In this document: piece after piece, positions 32,390-45,806 of the stretch
Numbering within the stretch: position 1 is the stretch's first letter
How the letters are laid out: every line of letters begins with the position of its first letter
Source: Gigaspora margarita
Lineage: Eukaryota > Glomeromycota > Glomeromycetes > Diversisporales > Gigasporaceae
Direction of reading: 5' to 3'
DNA: 64,000 nt
Assembly: GCA_009809945.1 (NCBI GenBank)
Contig: WTPW01000941.1
Location: 30,712 to 94,711, forward strand
Notes under the pieces: model-generated
What the model was told of the DNA's origin: nothing
Database searches by the model: none
Seen by the model: only the letters and a program-made list of their open reading frames with translations
Program-made: the position numbers and the translations under genes

Positions 32390-35300
32390 TTTACGTTACA
32401 TGATTAAATAAATGTAAATAAAGATAAAAACGGAATGCAAACTTTTTATTAACTATGGGCATCTACCGTTTTTCATATAAATTTTAATATTTTAAATGAA
32501 TTCTTATTACATGACTTGCGTGATGTCGCGTCATACTGTATAATCTCACGCGAAATATACAATATATAAAGATAGAGATAAAGAATCTTAACACCCTACT
32601 ATATGTTTTATGTCTTTTTTAACTCGGTCATTCACTTGTTCACATAAATCAATACAAATAAAAAAATTGAAATTTCAATAAAACTGTGAATTACATAATT
32701 ATCACAAGCTATAACTATTGATAATGTATCACGTGATATTGTAAAATTTTAAAAATAGAGATTTAGTTTCTAAAAATTATTTGAAAAATGTTTATTAAAA
32801 ATTAACCTAAAGTAATTAAAAGGTTAACTTTAATAAACAGATTACTATCTAGCCAAATAAGTTATAGCATAATTTTTAAGTATGTAACGAAAATAAAATA
32901 TTTAACAAATGCTTATGTTTGTCAATAAATTTTAAGGTTCAATTAGTAATTAAATTACTAAATTATACTTATTTACTGTATAATAGACGTAAATCAATAA
33001 ATATATAATTTATAATTCAAAAACCTAATATTTTATAAACAAAAAATAATACAGTAATGATCCATTTATTGATATATAATGAATTATTTTATTTAATTAT
33101 TATTTAATTAATTTTAATTTTTTTTTTTTGGCTTTAAATATCGTGTAACCTGGAAATCAATATGTCAGAATTTAGAGATATATAAATGTTGTATGTCAGA
33201 CGCCCATTGACCATACCTCTGACTTTTTACAGTCAAAAATGAAATTCTATTAGGTAACGGTAAATCAAAAAAATTAAAAGGAAATTTTTTTTCTTATCGT
33301 TATACAGTATGAAAAGAGAATTACTTCAGTACTTGTTTTGTTTAGGTTATTAAATTGGATCGATGTACTACATACTTACTTATGTGTACTTATGTGTAAT
33401 TATGTGATCAAATAAACAATAATTAATCCAATTTTAGATGATATTGCTTATTAACTTAAAAAATTTCTAAACTGTGACAAGTTTAGTATATAGCGATAGA
33501 ATTATGCTTAAATCAAATTGAGTATTCTGTAATTAATATACGAACATATACAGTATAGTTGTTTTTTTGTTTTTGAGTGTTCTCAAACATCTTAATCAAT
33601 CTTAATCAATCTGTCAGAATGGGTCTGAGAGTAAATTTTAATTAATAAAAAAATAATAATAGTTTAACAAATCAATTATTCCAATGAATAAAACACGTGA
33701 TATAAATTTAATATCAGAAAGTAAAAATTTTATTAGCGGAAGTTCGTTTAACCGATCAAAAATATTTTATTTATCATTCCAATCAACAAGAGATAGATCA
33801 TTTTTTGATCATAGAATTGTGCTTATTGGTCGAAAATTTTTCATTGATTAATAATTGTTCAAGTATTTCACACTTTTTTTTCACACTTTTTACTTTTTAC
33901 ATTATCATTATCGTTATTACCAACATTGATGAATTAATTAATCGTAATACTTGAGCACCAAATACACGATCATAAATTAATAACATTGAGAAAGATACGT
34001 AAAAATATTTCAGTCATATTATCTGTTATCACTGTTATCATCCATGCTATCGGTCTTCAACATCCATACTATCGGTTCTCATAAATGGTTTAATTAATAA
34101 TGCATAATGGTTGCTATTCCCATCGAGTGTGTTGCTTTGAGAACACCCTTTATCAAAAAAAAAATTCATAATAAAATCGTCTTATACGATTTAATTATTT
34201 TGATTTCTAATATGAAATAACACCCTTTATCCAAAAAAATCTTCTTATACGATTTAAGTATTTTTATTTCTTATATTAAACATTATAATGAACATTCAAT
34301 AAATGGAAATTAAAATAAATGCGCGCGCAAAGTACATAATTACATCACTCATGACCCGATTACTTACTTGTAACCTAGAATTACTTGTAACCTAGAATGT
34401 GTTAGTTCATGAATAATTATTAATTAGATTTACTGTAGAAAAATATTATCTCTATTCAGTTATTATTAGATTACCCGAGTTCAAGAAGTTACCCGAATAA
34501 ATTATTATATATATGTTTATCGTTATAGTGTAATATTATAAAAACTCTATCCGGATACAAGCCGGGTTCAAGCCGGATTCAGTCCCTAAGTTGGAGTAAT
34601 CATGTACTGTAAATTAACAAAATTTGTATAAATTAGGATTAAATTTAGTTTGTCACTCAATTAAATTATATTATTATTGTTTAGTGTCAATGCAATTCTC
34701 ATAAATGGTTTTCAAGGGACTTGTATTTAAAAGATTTTTATTTATTCGGAGAATGTGTTTCGGAATGTTATTTTGTCATGCATTACAAACTCGGTTTAAA
34801 AGTTCATGTATACTACGATACTTCTTTAATCATAATAGTTTAAGTTTTATTTATTTGTATGATTCTATTATTCTGGATCACTTTCTTAATGTTAAATGAA
34901 CATCTAATTTTTTTTTTTTTTTTTTTTTTGGGGCATGAAATCCCTTACATGATAAAATGAATATCAGATATTATTCGGGAAATAAATATAACGACTTTGC
35001 CGAAATGTAAAACATTGCGGCAATAATAATGGTAGGACAATCCGTTATTCTTCAACAAAAGTTATAATGTAAGACAATTGAATTAGGAAACGCCAATACT
35101 TTCATGAAAGTAAATGTGATAGTTTCAAGAAATACAGTAAGAGGTTTTTTTTTTTTTGAATATAATCGTGTGAAGCGTAAACAAGTACGTAGGTATCTTG
35201 TATGTACATTGCGTACGTACATACGTATGTACGTACGTTGGCTTTCTGAATTAAAATGTTGTGTCAATGCTATGAAACTTAATGTTGTGTTGCGTTAACG

Positions 35301-36049
35301 TTTATGTAGGATATTTTAAATGAAGTTTTTTTTTTTGCTTTGACCATTTATAAAGTCGCAAAATTTACATATCAGGAAATTACTATTAAAATATATTTAT
35401 TCTAAACTCATCATTCGCCCTCTAAATTTTCGTAATTAAACACGAGTCATAGAATGTTTCTCAATTACTATCTATATAATACTTTTTATACACAAAAAAG
35501 CTTGTATTACTCGACACATTTTGTATCACTAAAATATAAATATATATAAATATATATCAGTAAACACTGTTCAATTGCATCAATTGCATTAAGTCGTTAA
35601 AAAGCACATGTGTGATGTATATAGATTCAAATATAGTATAAATAAATAACAAACGATAAATGTGTAACATGTAATATAGTTTTAGAAAGTTGTTTAGTAA
35701 AGAGTTTTGGAGATCAATTGTCTATTTTGTACGTTTTTAGACATAAAGGGCCGACATAAAAGTTTATTTTTGTTTAAAAAAAAAAAAAAGTGATTTTATG
35801 GTTTGTAAAGTTATTTATATTACAAATTTAATAATAAAATTTTGATCCCTTGAGCTTTGTGCAGCTACAACTACAGTACTAAACTAAAACTTGAACCGTA
35901 TTATAAACATATCCTTTACATAAGCACTTCCATTTAATTAAATTATAATATCGAGTTGAGTCTCGAGAAAACTTATTAACAATTAATAAGCAATTAATTG
36001 TTTAAATATATATATACATATATATATATACACATATAATAGTCATATA

Positions 36050-36080
<31 letters not shown>

Positions 36081-38840
36081 CGTTTATTTTAAAAAAACTA
36101 AAGCACCAATGACAGATAGTGAGCTGCATGTACACTGAAAAGATCTGCTATGTAATATATAAACCGTTCATAATTGTTCATAATTGTTCATAATTGAAGA
36201 TATCGTCAATACTCCCGCCAAATAAATGACGGGGCAGAACGAAATGTGTGACCATTATTTACCCGATTTATTTTGTTATTTAGACCACAGCACATATTAT
36301 TTTATCTCTGTGCATTGATTCATTATATAATTCTATAAATCATTACCAAAAATGATAAAAATAAGATTATTATCTTTTTTTTTTATTACTGATATGATAA
36401 TCCGAGATCTTATCCGTAAATTATAAAAATTCATTGGTGTTTTATATACTTTATTATAGAGATTATATAGAAGAAGATCAAGATTTTGTACAATTCAATA
36501 GATCATCTTTTTACTGTTTATTTCCTTTAGTCAAACAAAGAACTTCATTTATCGAATGATTGTGTAATTCGAAAAATATAATCAAGCTTTAGTATTTATA
36601 CAACCGCAGAAATAATTAGAAGCGTGAAATAGATTTAAAAATATCTTTGATTCATGTGATTATTATCTTTTAATTTGGATGTAATTAATGCTTATAGTTC
36701 ATACTATTGAATTCAAGTTGCATATCCTGATTCTTGCATCAAAAAAAAAAAAAAAATAAACTGGTATTACTTAAAGTAGATGTGTATCTCATAAATTATC
36801 CTATTGGTAGGATAAAATTTTTTGCGTATTTTAAGTTCGTATTATAAATGGTTTAACTTCGAATTCGAACAGGAATATAAAATATGATCGACATTTTATG
36901 GGGATAAAAAATCGTTTATTTTTTTCTTTCGAGAAATCAGGTTAAAAGCATGTGCCTATCAAACAAATCTCTACTTACTTTTTTTTTATAAGGCTTGATT
37001 GTTTTGTTTAAAATTGTTGATTGGTTCCAACCACATATGTAAAAAGCCCTCATCTTTTTTTAAATAATAATAACGCCCTTTGTAAACAATCACAAATCTA
37101 AATATATATTATAAAGTACAATTATATGAAGATTGCTTCTGAATTCAGAAATAAATTTAAACTTTTTGGTGTCCTTTTGGAAATCGATACTATTACTATT
37201 GTGTTAATTCTAACTTCATTAAAAACTCTGAAGGAAAAAAAAAAAAAAAAAAAAGGAAAGAAAAAATTGTATATATTTGTATTAATTAATTCATTAATTT
37301 AACCTTTTAGATAATATGTATATAAAATGTCGCTGAAAGATCCGATTGGACTGAATTAACGTTCTTGAACAAAGGACTTGAAACAAATATCATTGAAATA
37401 TATAGCATAATAATTTTTATCATTGTTCATGTTTCAAATCTTTGAACATTGGAAAAAAAATTTTTAAGTTTTATTCATCTTCGAATATTACAAACGTCGT
37501 CTGAGTACAAAAACAATTGTACAAGCAATTGTACAAGCATGTGTGTCAATAATACCTGAAATTCACTTTTTTTGACATCCGAGATCAACAAACAAAAAAG
37601 AACTAATAAAGCTTTATTTAGCATTTTTATAATGTCAAAAAAAATTCTTTATTATGTTAACTTTCTATTATAGAATTATTATAGTGCACTAATTAGTGAA
37701 CTGGATACTCTGGATACTCTGTGTATATTGTATGTATATTGTAAAATTCATAATGCATGCATTCTTTGCATTTTATGATAGGCAGTCGAAATTTTTAAAA
37801 AAATTTAGGTTTTAAATAGAAAAAAAAGAGTTAAAATTAGTTATCATAGTGTTAAAAAAAAAATAAAACTAAACTCGTATTTTTTTAATTATATATATGG
37901 TATATCAATACGTAGTATACATTTTTAAATTAATAAAGTTTTTAATTATGTATATAATTAAAAATATCTTTTGATTATATATATTACAAAGAAATTCTTT
38001 TATAAAACTTTAAAAAATTTATATACTTTTATTTTTCGTTTTAATTATATTACGTATTATATAGCAAATAATATAAATAACTGATAATATATATATAATT
38101 ATAGTATAACTAATTTTTACTCGTGATAATATTACCTGGTATTATAAAATTTTTAATAAATTTAAGGTTAGAGTTAGGGTTAGTCTTATATTAGGATAGA
38201 AAAGCTTGAAAAGTATGTGCAAACTCATATGATATAATCACATGCTTATTTAATATTAAAATATAAAAGTTTTATATGATTCGCATATGTATATATATTA
38301 AATTTTTTATACTAATATAGTATTAAAAATTTTTGCTTAGAAATCAAAGCATAGATTTTATGTACTTTGTTTTGGTTATACAAAATTCTTTTATCTAATT
38401 GATGATATATATATAATTAGATAATAATATTTAAAGCAAATTAACAACAGTTTATATATATACTTGAACAAAAATTTTTATAGTATTAAATAATCTAGTC
38501 AAATTTAAAAATTAATTTTTTTATGATTTATAATAGTTTAAATTAAAAAAAAAATTAATATAATTATATAAAAATTATAACTATTTTGTAACTATTATTA
38601 AGTTTAACTATATTAATATTTTAATACTATATATATATATTTGCTTTTATAAATTTTTTAAAATAATATAATAAAGCAATTTTTTACAAAAACTAAAATT
38701 AAAATAAATAAATCTAATTAGATTTTTAATAGTACTACTAAAACCAGAACTTTAGGGACCAAAAATAAAGAACTAAATAACAAGATTCTAAACTACTATT
38801 TTGATTACTAGGGTTATACTAGAACAAAAAGTATTTGAAA
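32390..38840. other. Long AT-rich region without a supportable gene
   Basis: Contains a ~75-bp tandem duplication (about 34150-34290, unit ending CTTATACGATTTAA...), the palindromic ACGTACATACGTATGTACGT at 35213-35240, AT microsatellites at 36005-36080, many A/T homopolymers and a TTAGAGTTAGGGTTAG tract at 38166-38182. The short ORFs here are AT-rich and unsupported. Confidence 0.4.
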
Positions 38841-38847
38841 CCCACAC

Positions 38848-38976
38848 AGCAAAAGGAGGGGATGGGCCAAAAAATTTGAAATTTTATTCTTATGCCAATT
38901 TTATTCTAATTGATCTAATTCTTCAAAATATTGAATTTTTTTAAAAAAAATTTTTTTGGCCCATCCCTCCTTTGGC
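38848..38976. mobile_element. Short TIR element with AAAGGAGGGATGGGCC ends
   Basis: Left AGCAAAAGGAGGGGATGGGC, right complement of AGCCAAAGGAGGGATGGGCC. It is about 129 bp and non-coding. Confidence 0.6.
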
Positions 38977-38979
38977 TAT

Positions 38980-40600
38980 GAGGGGTCCCATTTATACTAT
39001 AAAAATAAGTGTTTAAATTAACTATAATAGTATCTAATACTAGAATAAATCAAACTATTTAGACTAAGAGTAAAAATATTTATTAGATAATTTTTACTTT
39101 TCAAGACCCCTACTTCTTCTATCTAATAAATATTAACCAATTAAATTTAAATTTATAATAGCATCTGATTTTCCTTTAGCTCTCTCTTTAAAAAAATTAT
39201 CTAATAAATGTCTATACTCTAACTGGATTAAAAATCTAAAAAAAATTAATATAAAGATATAAAGATTAAAAAATAAATATAAATACTAGATTGAAATAAA
39301 CCTTATATAAACAGAAGTACAAGTATTATAACAGATTTTAATAAAATCAAATATAATGAAATTTAAATTTATCTTATATTCATTTTTTAAAATTTTTTGG
39401 GGTCTTTTTTATTAGATTTTTTTTATAGTTAAGTTAAAGTTTAGGGTTAGAATAATTAAAAAAAGAGTATATGAAATTTTAATAGTGCTTATATTTTTAA
39501 ATTAAAACCTCTAAATTTTACAATAATCTAATTTTATTATAATTTGCAATAAGTATTATAGTACAAGTTACTAAAATTTAAACAATATCTAAATAAAACA
39601 AAAACTATTTTAATAAGTTTTTTGTTAAAAATAAATTGGTTTGTATCTTTTGATAATAATATATATAAATAATTATAAACAATAATTTTGAATAATTTTA
39701 AACAAATGTAAACAATTAAATAAAATAAAATTATTTAAAATTTTATTTAAATAATCTATTTTAATTTTAACTAAAATATATTTAGTATATAGGACCTTTG
39801 TCTTGAAAATAGAGGTTCAAGATCTTTTAAACCAAAATTAAGATTTTTGTTAAATTTTAATTTATAAAACACAATGCTTATTTTGTACAAATTTTATAAC
39901 TAGTTAACTTAATATTATAATAGGTTATAAAAGCTTAGAAATTTGATAGAAAATGGTTTTGAATATCTAAAAATAGAATAGAAATGATCAATATAGTAAA
40001 TAAATATTTTACTATAGTACTACAAGTCACTTTATATTAAATGTGCCAAATTTGAGTATATATAAATGCTTTTTAGCCAATCAGAAGGTGTTATATACTA
40101 ATTTTGATTGGATAAAAAAATTATAAAAAAATTTTTTTTAAATTTTTATATTAGGCTATATAAAGTTAATTTTTTGGTTCTTATAACATGTAACAAAAAA
40201 ATAATACACCGGTTTGAACTTTTATTTAAAACTTTCATATATAAAATTTTAAAAAATTTTTAAAAAGTTTTTTTTGAAATCCTACTTGACTATTAAAACA
40301 TATAAAAAATTTTTTCAAAAAATTTTCAAAATATGTCCCAGCCAGGTTATGAGAACCAAAAAAATAACTTTATATAGTTTTAAATACCAAAATTTTAAAA
40401 ATATAATAGCTTTAAAGACTTATTCCTTAAACTATAATTCAGACAATTTTTCTGAATTTTTTTATAAACATTCACTATTTTTTAAATAAAATAAAATTTT
40501 ATTAATAATATAGAATATATTTTATTAGTATTTACTTTAAATAACTAGTATAATAATTACTAATTATATAGTGTAGGTATAAAAATAAGTTAATTTATTT
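38980..40600. other. AT-rich intergenic tract
   Basis: No supportable gene. A TTTAGGGTTAG tract at 39440 may be the centre of another decayed element. Confidence 0.35.
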
Positions 40601-40699
40601 TTTTTTGTTTGTTTGTTTTTTTTTTATTTTAGTACAGTACTAATTTTATTTTTGTTCTTTTTTTATTTTTAGATTATCAACTATTTTATTAGTATACTT

Positions 40700-41000
40700 C
40701 TTTTATCATTTGTGCTGTCCAGTTTTTTTGTTATCATTACCATTTAATTTGATATTTCTCATAATATAGTTTTTATATTGTTGGCATTATCTAGTTCAGT
40801 AATTTCTTTCTGCACTGGTGCTATCCAATTTGGTATTTCTTGTGATACAGTTTTTCATTGTTGATATTTTTAGTTTGGTACTTTTTTTTTTGTCATTGGT
40901 ACTATCTAATTTGATATCTCCTGCAATACGGTTTTGCCTTTAATGGTAGTAGTTTAGTTTTATACTTTTTTATTTGGCTCAATAGGTATTTTTTTTTTGT
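40700..41000. repeat. Decayed 80-90 bp tandem repeat
   Basis: Units share GGTRCTATCYAATTTGATATTTC and a TGATACAGTTTTT-like segment, at about 40716, 40805 and 40885. They are T-rich. Confidence 0.4.
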
Positions 41001-41009
41001 TGCTAATTA

Positions 41010-42560
41010 TTTTTCTTTTGTTATTTAGTTTGGCATTATTCTCTTTCTTTCACCCATTAGTATTGTTTATTTTGGTACTCTTTCTTCTATTATCTTTTTT
41101 TGTCTTGGGTACTGTCCAGTTTATTGATGGTGCATTATCTTGAGCATTGGTTTTTTAATAGTACAGCTAAATATATATATATATATATTGCTTTTAGTTG
41201 CATGTTTGTGCAATACTAATTCTTTTCAGATTCAGAGTAGATCACTATCATTATGCTTTTTGATGCATTACTAGATATATTTGTTGTTAGTGTTAGGTTT
41301 TTTCATATTGTGTTTGACTTTTTGTTTGTTGTATCATATGCTAGGTTTTTGTGTTCTTTGATTTTTAATGTAGTTGAAATTTAGTAATTAGAAAATTACC
41401 TTTAGAGTTACTATTAGGGTTAGTATTAAAGTTAGAATTAAATATTTAAAAAATAGAAGTAGAGTAGAAGCAATAGCCATAGCGAGCAACTACAGAATAA
41501 GCAAAACAAACTTTGTAAGTGTTGCTAAACATAATCAAAGCAATACAAGCTATTAGACTCATATAATTAAGTGATGTATATAAGTACCATAGTGTATTGA
41601 CCAAAGTATCTGGGGTACAATGCAATCTATCCATAAAAAAACTTACAAAAGACCCAGGTATATTATACAGCAACAGGTTAATATCACAAGAAAAAAATTT
41701 TAAGCATATACATATTTTGCACTTACAATAAGCAGTCTAAAAATTTAAAAAATCCTATATTTAATTAATAGAGGTCTCGTGTTTTGCACTAGGTACTTTG
41801 CAATAGAGGTATTGAAAAAGGGGGTACTTTGGTTAGTGCACTATGGTATATATATAGTTGCACATAGCCAATAAAATAGTTAAAGCCAATAAAGTCAATT
41901 CTGCAAGAACAATTTATTGGTAGTAATAATTGTCTAAAAATGAAGTAATATACATGTACAAATTAATACAATAACAGTTAATGATATATTAAAATTTTTG
42001 CATTATACATATTTATGTAATTTATATATCATATAATACCAATAATTGTTACTACTAGTATAGTTAGTAAAATTCTATTTTATTTATAAAATATTTTTTT
42101 TAAAATATATTTTATAAACTTAATTAAAAAAATTTTTTAAAATTATTAATAAATATTAAATAATTTAAAAATTTTTACTATAAAATTTTTTTTTAACTTT
42201 TCTTAATTTTATATATCTTTATTTATAAAAAATTTTTTGTTTTAATACAAATTTTGAATTTTTACATATAAATTACAAAAGTTACAATAATAAAAGTTGT
42301 AATTCTTTTTATAAAACTAAATTGTATTTAAAACAGAAAGCTAGAGCTAATATTATAAAATTTGCCAAGAATTAGTAAATAATTTTTTTGGTTAAAATTT
42401 TTTTTTAAATTTGTTTATTTTTAATTTATAAGCAACTTAAACTTTTTTTTTTATAATATAAAATTAAATACTACTATAATATAATCCTTATTTTTAAATA
42501 ATATCAAAAAAATTTAATTAAAGATTTTGGAGGAATGTATTTGTTGCTTTTCTGTAATAC
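41010..42560. other. AT-rich intergenic tract
   Basis: A TTAGGGTTAG tract at 41415. A GCACTA...TAGTGC pair at 41788-41843 suggests a small element. Nothing coding. Confidence 0.3.
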
Positions 42561-42621
42561 ATTTATTTGTCATAGCTTTATTTATAACTCAAAATTTTAC
42601 TAAGATTATACCTATTGCACT

Positions 42622-42902
42622 TAGGGTTCTGCAATTTGATTTGATCTTTAAATATTTGAATCAAATATTTGATCAAATTCAAATTTAAATTTGACTATAT
42701 TTGATTTGATCAAAATCAAATCTGGCCAAATTTGATTTGATTTGACAAATATTTGATTTGATTTGAAAATTACTATTAAAAATTCAAATTCAAATTAAAT
42801 TCAAATCCAAATATTTGAATTAAATCAAATTCAAATCAGGGTCAATTTGATTTGATCAAATTCAAATTAATTCAATATTTGATTTGAATTTGAGGAACCC
42901 TA
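42622..42902. mobile_element. hAT MITE built of TTTGATTTGA repeats
   Basis: 281 bp. Starts TAGGGTTCTGCAATTTGAT and ends GAATTTGAGGAACCCTA, flanked by a perfect 8-bp duplication ATTGCACT (42614-42621, 42903-42910). It is inserted inside another element carrying the shared CTAACAAAAAA core, whose halves flank it. Confidence 0.8.
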
Positions 42903-42909
42903 ATTGCAC

Positions 42910-43766
42910 TTCTAACAAAAAATAATTCTCTTACAATTTTGTATTAATTTTAATTCTAATCCTAACTTAATTTTGTCTCTAACCTTAACTTAATCCTACT
43001 TTATATTAATATAACCTTATTGGCTGTGATAAATAAATGTGTTAAAAGGGTAACAAATACATTTTTCAAAGATTTTAAGTTTTAAAAAAAGTAGATTATA
43101 AACATATTTATTAGACAAATTTGCCTGGATTTGCTTATAGTTTAAGGTAAATATGTTATTCAAGTAGGAGCAACTTGTACAAATTAGCAAATTTTAATAT
43201 ATTATACAGGTCACAGATCATTATTAGATTGATCCAAATCAAAAAAGTTTAGTATAAGTTTATATAATTTGTAATTATAAGTTGCAATAATCATTACTAA
43301 TCAATAAGTTATTAATTTTGGTACTAGATAGCTATGTATTGCTATTACACAAAACCAGAAATAGAAAATCTTAATAGTAGTTAAACTTGAATATTTAATA
43401 TAATAAAGAAATATATAGTTTATTATTAATTTAATTAGCTATATAAAAAAAAATTTAATCATTCTTTGTTATTTTTAATAGGTATCCATAAGCTCTTTGT
43501 ACTAAATTTAGTACAAATTAAAAAAATTATATTACAGCAATAAATGATAATTTTTATTTTAAACTTTACAAAAATATTCTTTAATACCAATATTTTTTCT
43601 ATATAAAATTTTAGTACAAGTTATTTATAAAAATTTGGTATTAAATAAAATTACAAATTGCAAAACTTGCTGTACTAAATTTAGTACTATATTAAAAAAT
43701 ATTTAAAAATATAAATTTATTATATAATAATAAAAATAATAAAAATTTATATTGTTTTTCAGAAAT
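42910..43766. other. Remainder of a core-bearing element and AT-rich tract
   Basis: 42904-43000 is the right half of the shared core (CACTTCTAACAAAAAATAAT, then CTAATCCTAACTT). The rest to 43766 has nothing supportable. Confidence 0.4.
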
Positions 43767-44084
43767 GTTATATCATACCTGTGGTGTTCAACACAGTAAT
43801 ATGAAATTTGTATAACATGCAAATCAAAATAAAAACAAAATCTAAATTTCAATTAATATTAGGGTTAGGGTTAAGACCTGGGATGGGGCAGAATCATAGA
43901 TTATACCAAAATTTTACAAGGAATTTTTTTTGTTAGAGCCTCAAAGATGATTATATAAACAAATTTTTGTGTTCTAGTCATTTTTAAAAAATATTCAAAA
44001 ATTTGTGTTACACCTGATTTTTATGTTATACTGTAGCTCATAATAAAATTATAGTGGTGTTGAACACCAGTGGTGTAATTTAAC
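43767..44084. mobile_element. TIR element with GTGGTGTTCAACAC ends and TTAGGG centre
   Basis: Ends GTTATATCATACCTGTGGTG (left) and complement of GTTAAATTACACCACTGGTG (right). The centre 43859-43965 holds TTAGGGTTAGGGTTAAG and, reversed, the shared core (TTTTGTTAGAGCC at 43929-43941). It is non-coding. Confidence 0.65.
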
Positions 44085-44204
44085 AATGCCATTGTTTTTA
44101 ATCTAAATTTAATTTTAAAATTATTAAAAAAATTATTAAAATAAAATTAATAGATTTGATATAAGGTAATACAAATCCAAAATGATTAAATTTACCTATA
44201 AAAT

Positions 44205-44868
44205 TTATTCCTTAGTTTGTAAAGGTTTGCAGGCAAATTTGACTGCATAATTGCTATAAATATATCTATAATCTACTTTTTTAATTATTTAAAATATTTA
44301 AATAAAATTTGGTATGATAATATTTAAAAACAATAATTATATTTTTGAATTATTTAATTTTATATTATAAGACAAAAAGTTTATATTGCTTGTAAGCTAA
44401 AAATATTGAATTTTAAAGAAATTTTTTAACCAAAAAAATAATTTACAATATTTTGGCGAATTTTTTAAATATTGGGTTTAAAAATATAGTTTCTAATACA
44501 ATATTGTAGTTTATATAAAGGATTACAACTTTTATTATTGCACTTTAAGTGATTTACTTGTAAAAATTAAGACTTGCATTAGAAGTAAAATTTTTTTTAT
44601 AGACGGAGACATATAAAATTTGAGAAAACCTAAAGAAAAAATTCTATAGTAAAAGTTCCAAAACAAAAACTTTAAACTTTTATTACACCAAAGTTTTTTA
44701 ATAATTTTAAAAACTTTTTATAATAAAGTTAATAAATCTAAAATAATATTATATTTTTTATTTAAAAAGTATATAGTTAAAATTAATATTTAAAGTTTTA
44801 TTTAAAAAATTTAAAATTTTAAAAATTATGCAGGCAAATTTGCCTGCAGAACAAATTAAGGGATAGTA
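44205..44868. mobile_element. TIR element with GCAGGCAAATTTGCCTGC ends, copy 1
   Basis: Left TTATTCCTTAGTTTG...TTTGCAGGCAAATTTGACTG, right TGCAGGCAAATTTGCCTGCA...AATTAAGGGATA. The termini are internally palindromic. The second copy is at 58916-59580. It is non-coding. Confidence 0.6.
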
Positions 44869-44946
44869 ATTTTTTTAATAGTAAACTAATAATAAATTTA
44901 TAGTAAATTTAATTTAAAAGATTAAAAATAAATTAATATTAAAAAA

Positions 44947-45614
44947 GATCTTGGGTCTGATAGCATACGGTTATGCTTCAAGGTCGCAAATCGAAAGATT
45001 GTCAGTTCAAATTTCATTGGTGGCAAACGTTAATTCTTATTAGGGAACTGAAATACCATAAGAAGACAGAGACCTAGGACATCAATCGATGGACCTAATA
45101 AAGCAATTGGTATAACAAAATCCGTGAGAATTAACCTGTTAGTTAAAAACTACAATTTGTTTAACTGAAGTTACGAAACATAGTGAAGATCAAGTTATGA
45201 ACTCCTAGCGGCATATTCCGGAAACTATGACCAGATTTGGTTAGGTTGGACTGAAGTTCAAGATTAAAACTTGAAAAATTAGAGACTAAGTAGAACATAT
45301 ATTTTACTATAATAAATATTTCTAAACTATGGGTTTAGTGCAACAAGTCACATTTGGGCACCATTAAGGCAGGCAGGTAGGGTCAGAATTGTAGGTTAAG
45401 TAACAATTTAGTATCGTAAACCAGAAAGTTTAAATAGGCAACTTTTGTAGTTAGATTGTAGATATGGTAGCTAGTGTAGAACCTTCAGGTGGACTACTAA
45501 ATTAGGCACCAAAAGTACACATATAGCTAGTTGTATCCTTATTCATATATGTAGACTATAATTGAATTATACTTAATAAATTACTGCTGAGACCATCAAA
45601 GAGTTAAAAAAAAA
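44947..45614 (+). mobile_element. tRNA-headed retroposon C (chimeric SINE)
   Basis: 668 bp ending in an A-run and flanked by a perfect 16-bp duplication AATTAATATTAAAAAA (44931-44946, 45615-45630). The head has Pol III-like boxes: A box TAGCATACGG and B box GTTCAAATT. Positions to about 45200 match element D (52504-53028, minus strand). From about 45428 to 45600 the tail (TTTAAATAGGCAACT onwards) matches the tails of A and B. No ORF. Confidence 0.75.
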
Positions 45615-45806
45615 AATTAATATTAAAAAATTTTATTAAGCTAATATATATTAAATTTTTAACCAGTTATAAAGCTAGCTTTTCTAATTATAGTAAAAAT
45701 AAATTTATTAAATTTTACTAAATATTTTATAAAATATATTGACTTTAAATTTTATAATTATATATGTTTATAATATACATAACATATATATATATATATA
45801 TATATA

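Noticed and set aside
40274..40489. 71-codon ORF
   Set aside because: Lys/Phe/Asn/Tyr-rich reading of AT-rich DNA, with no splice partners or motif.
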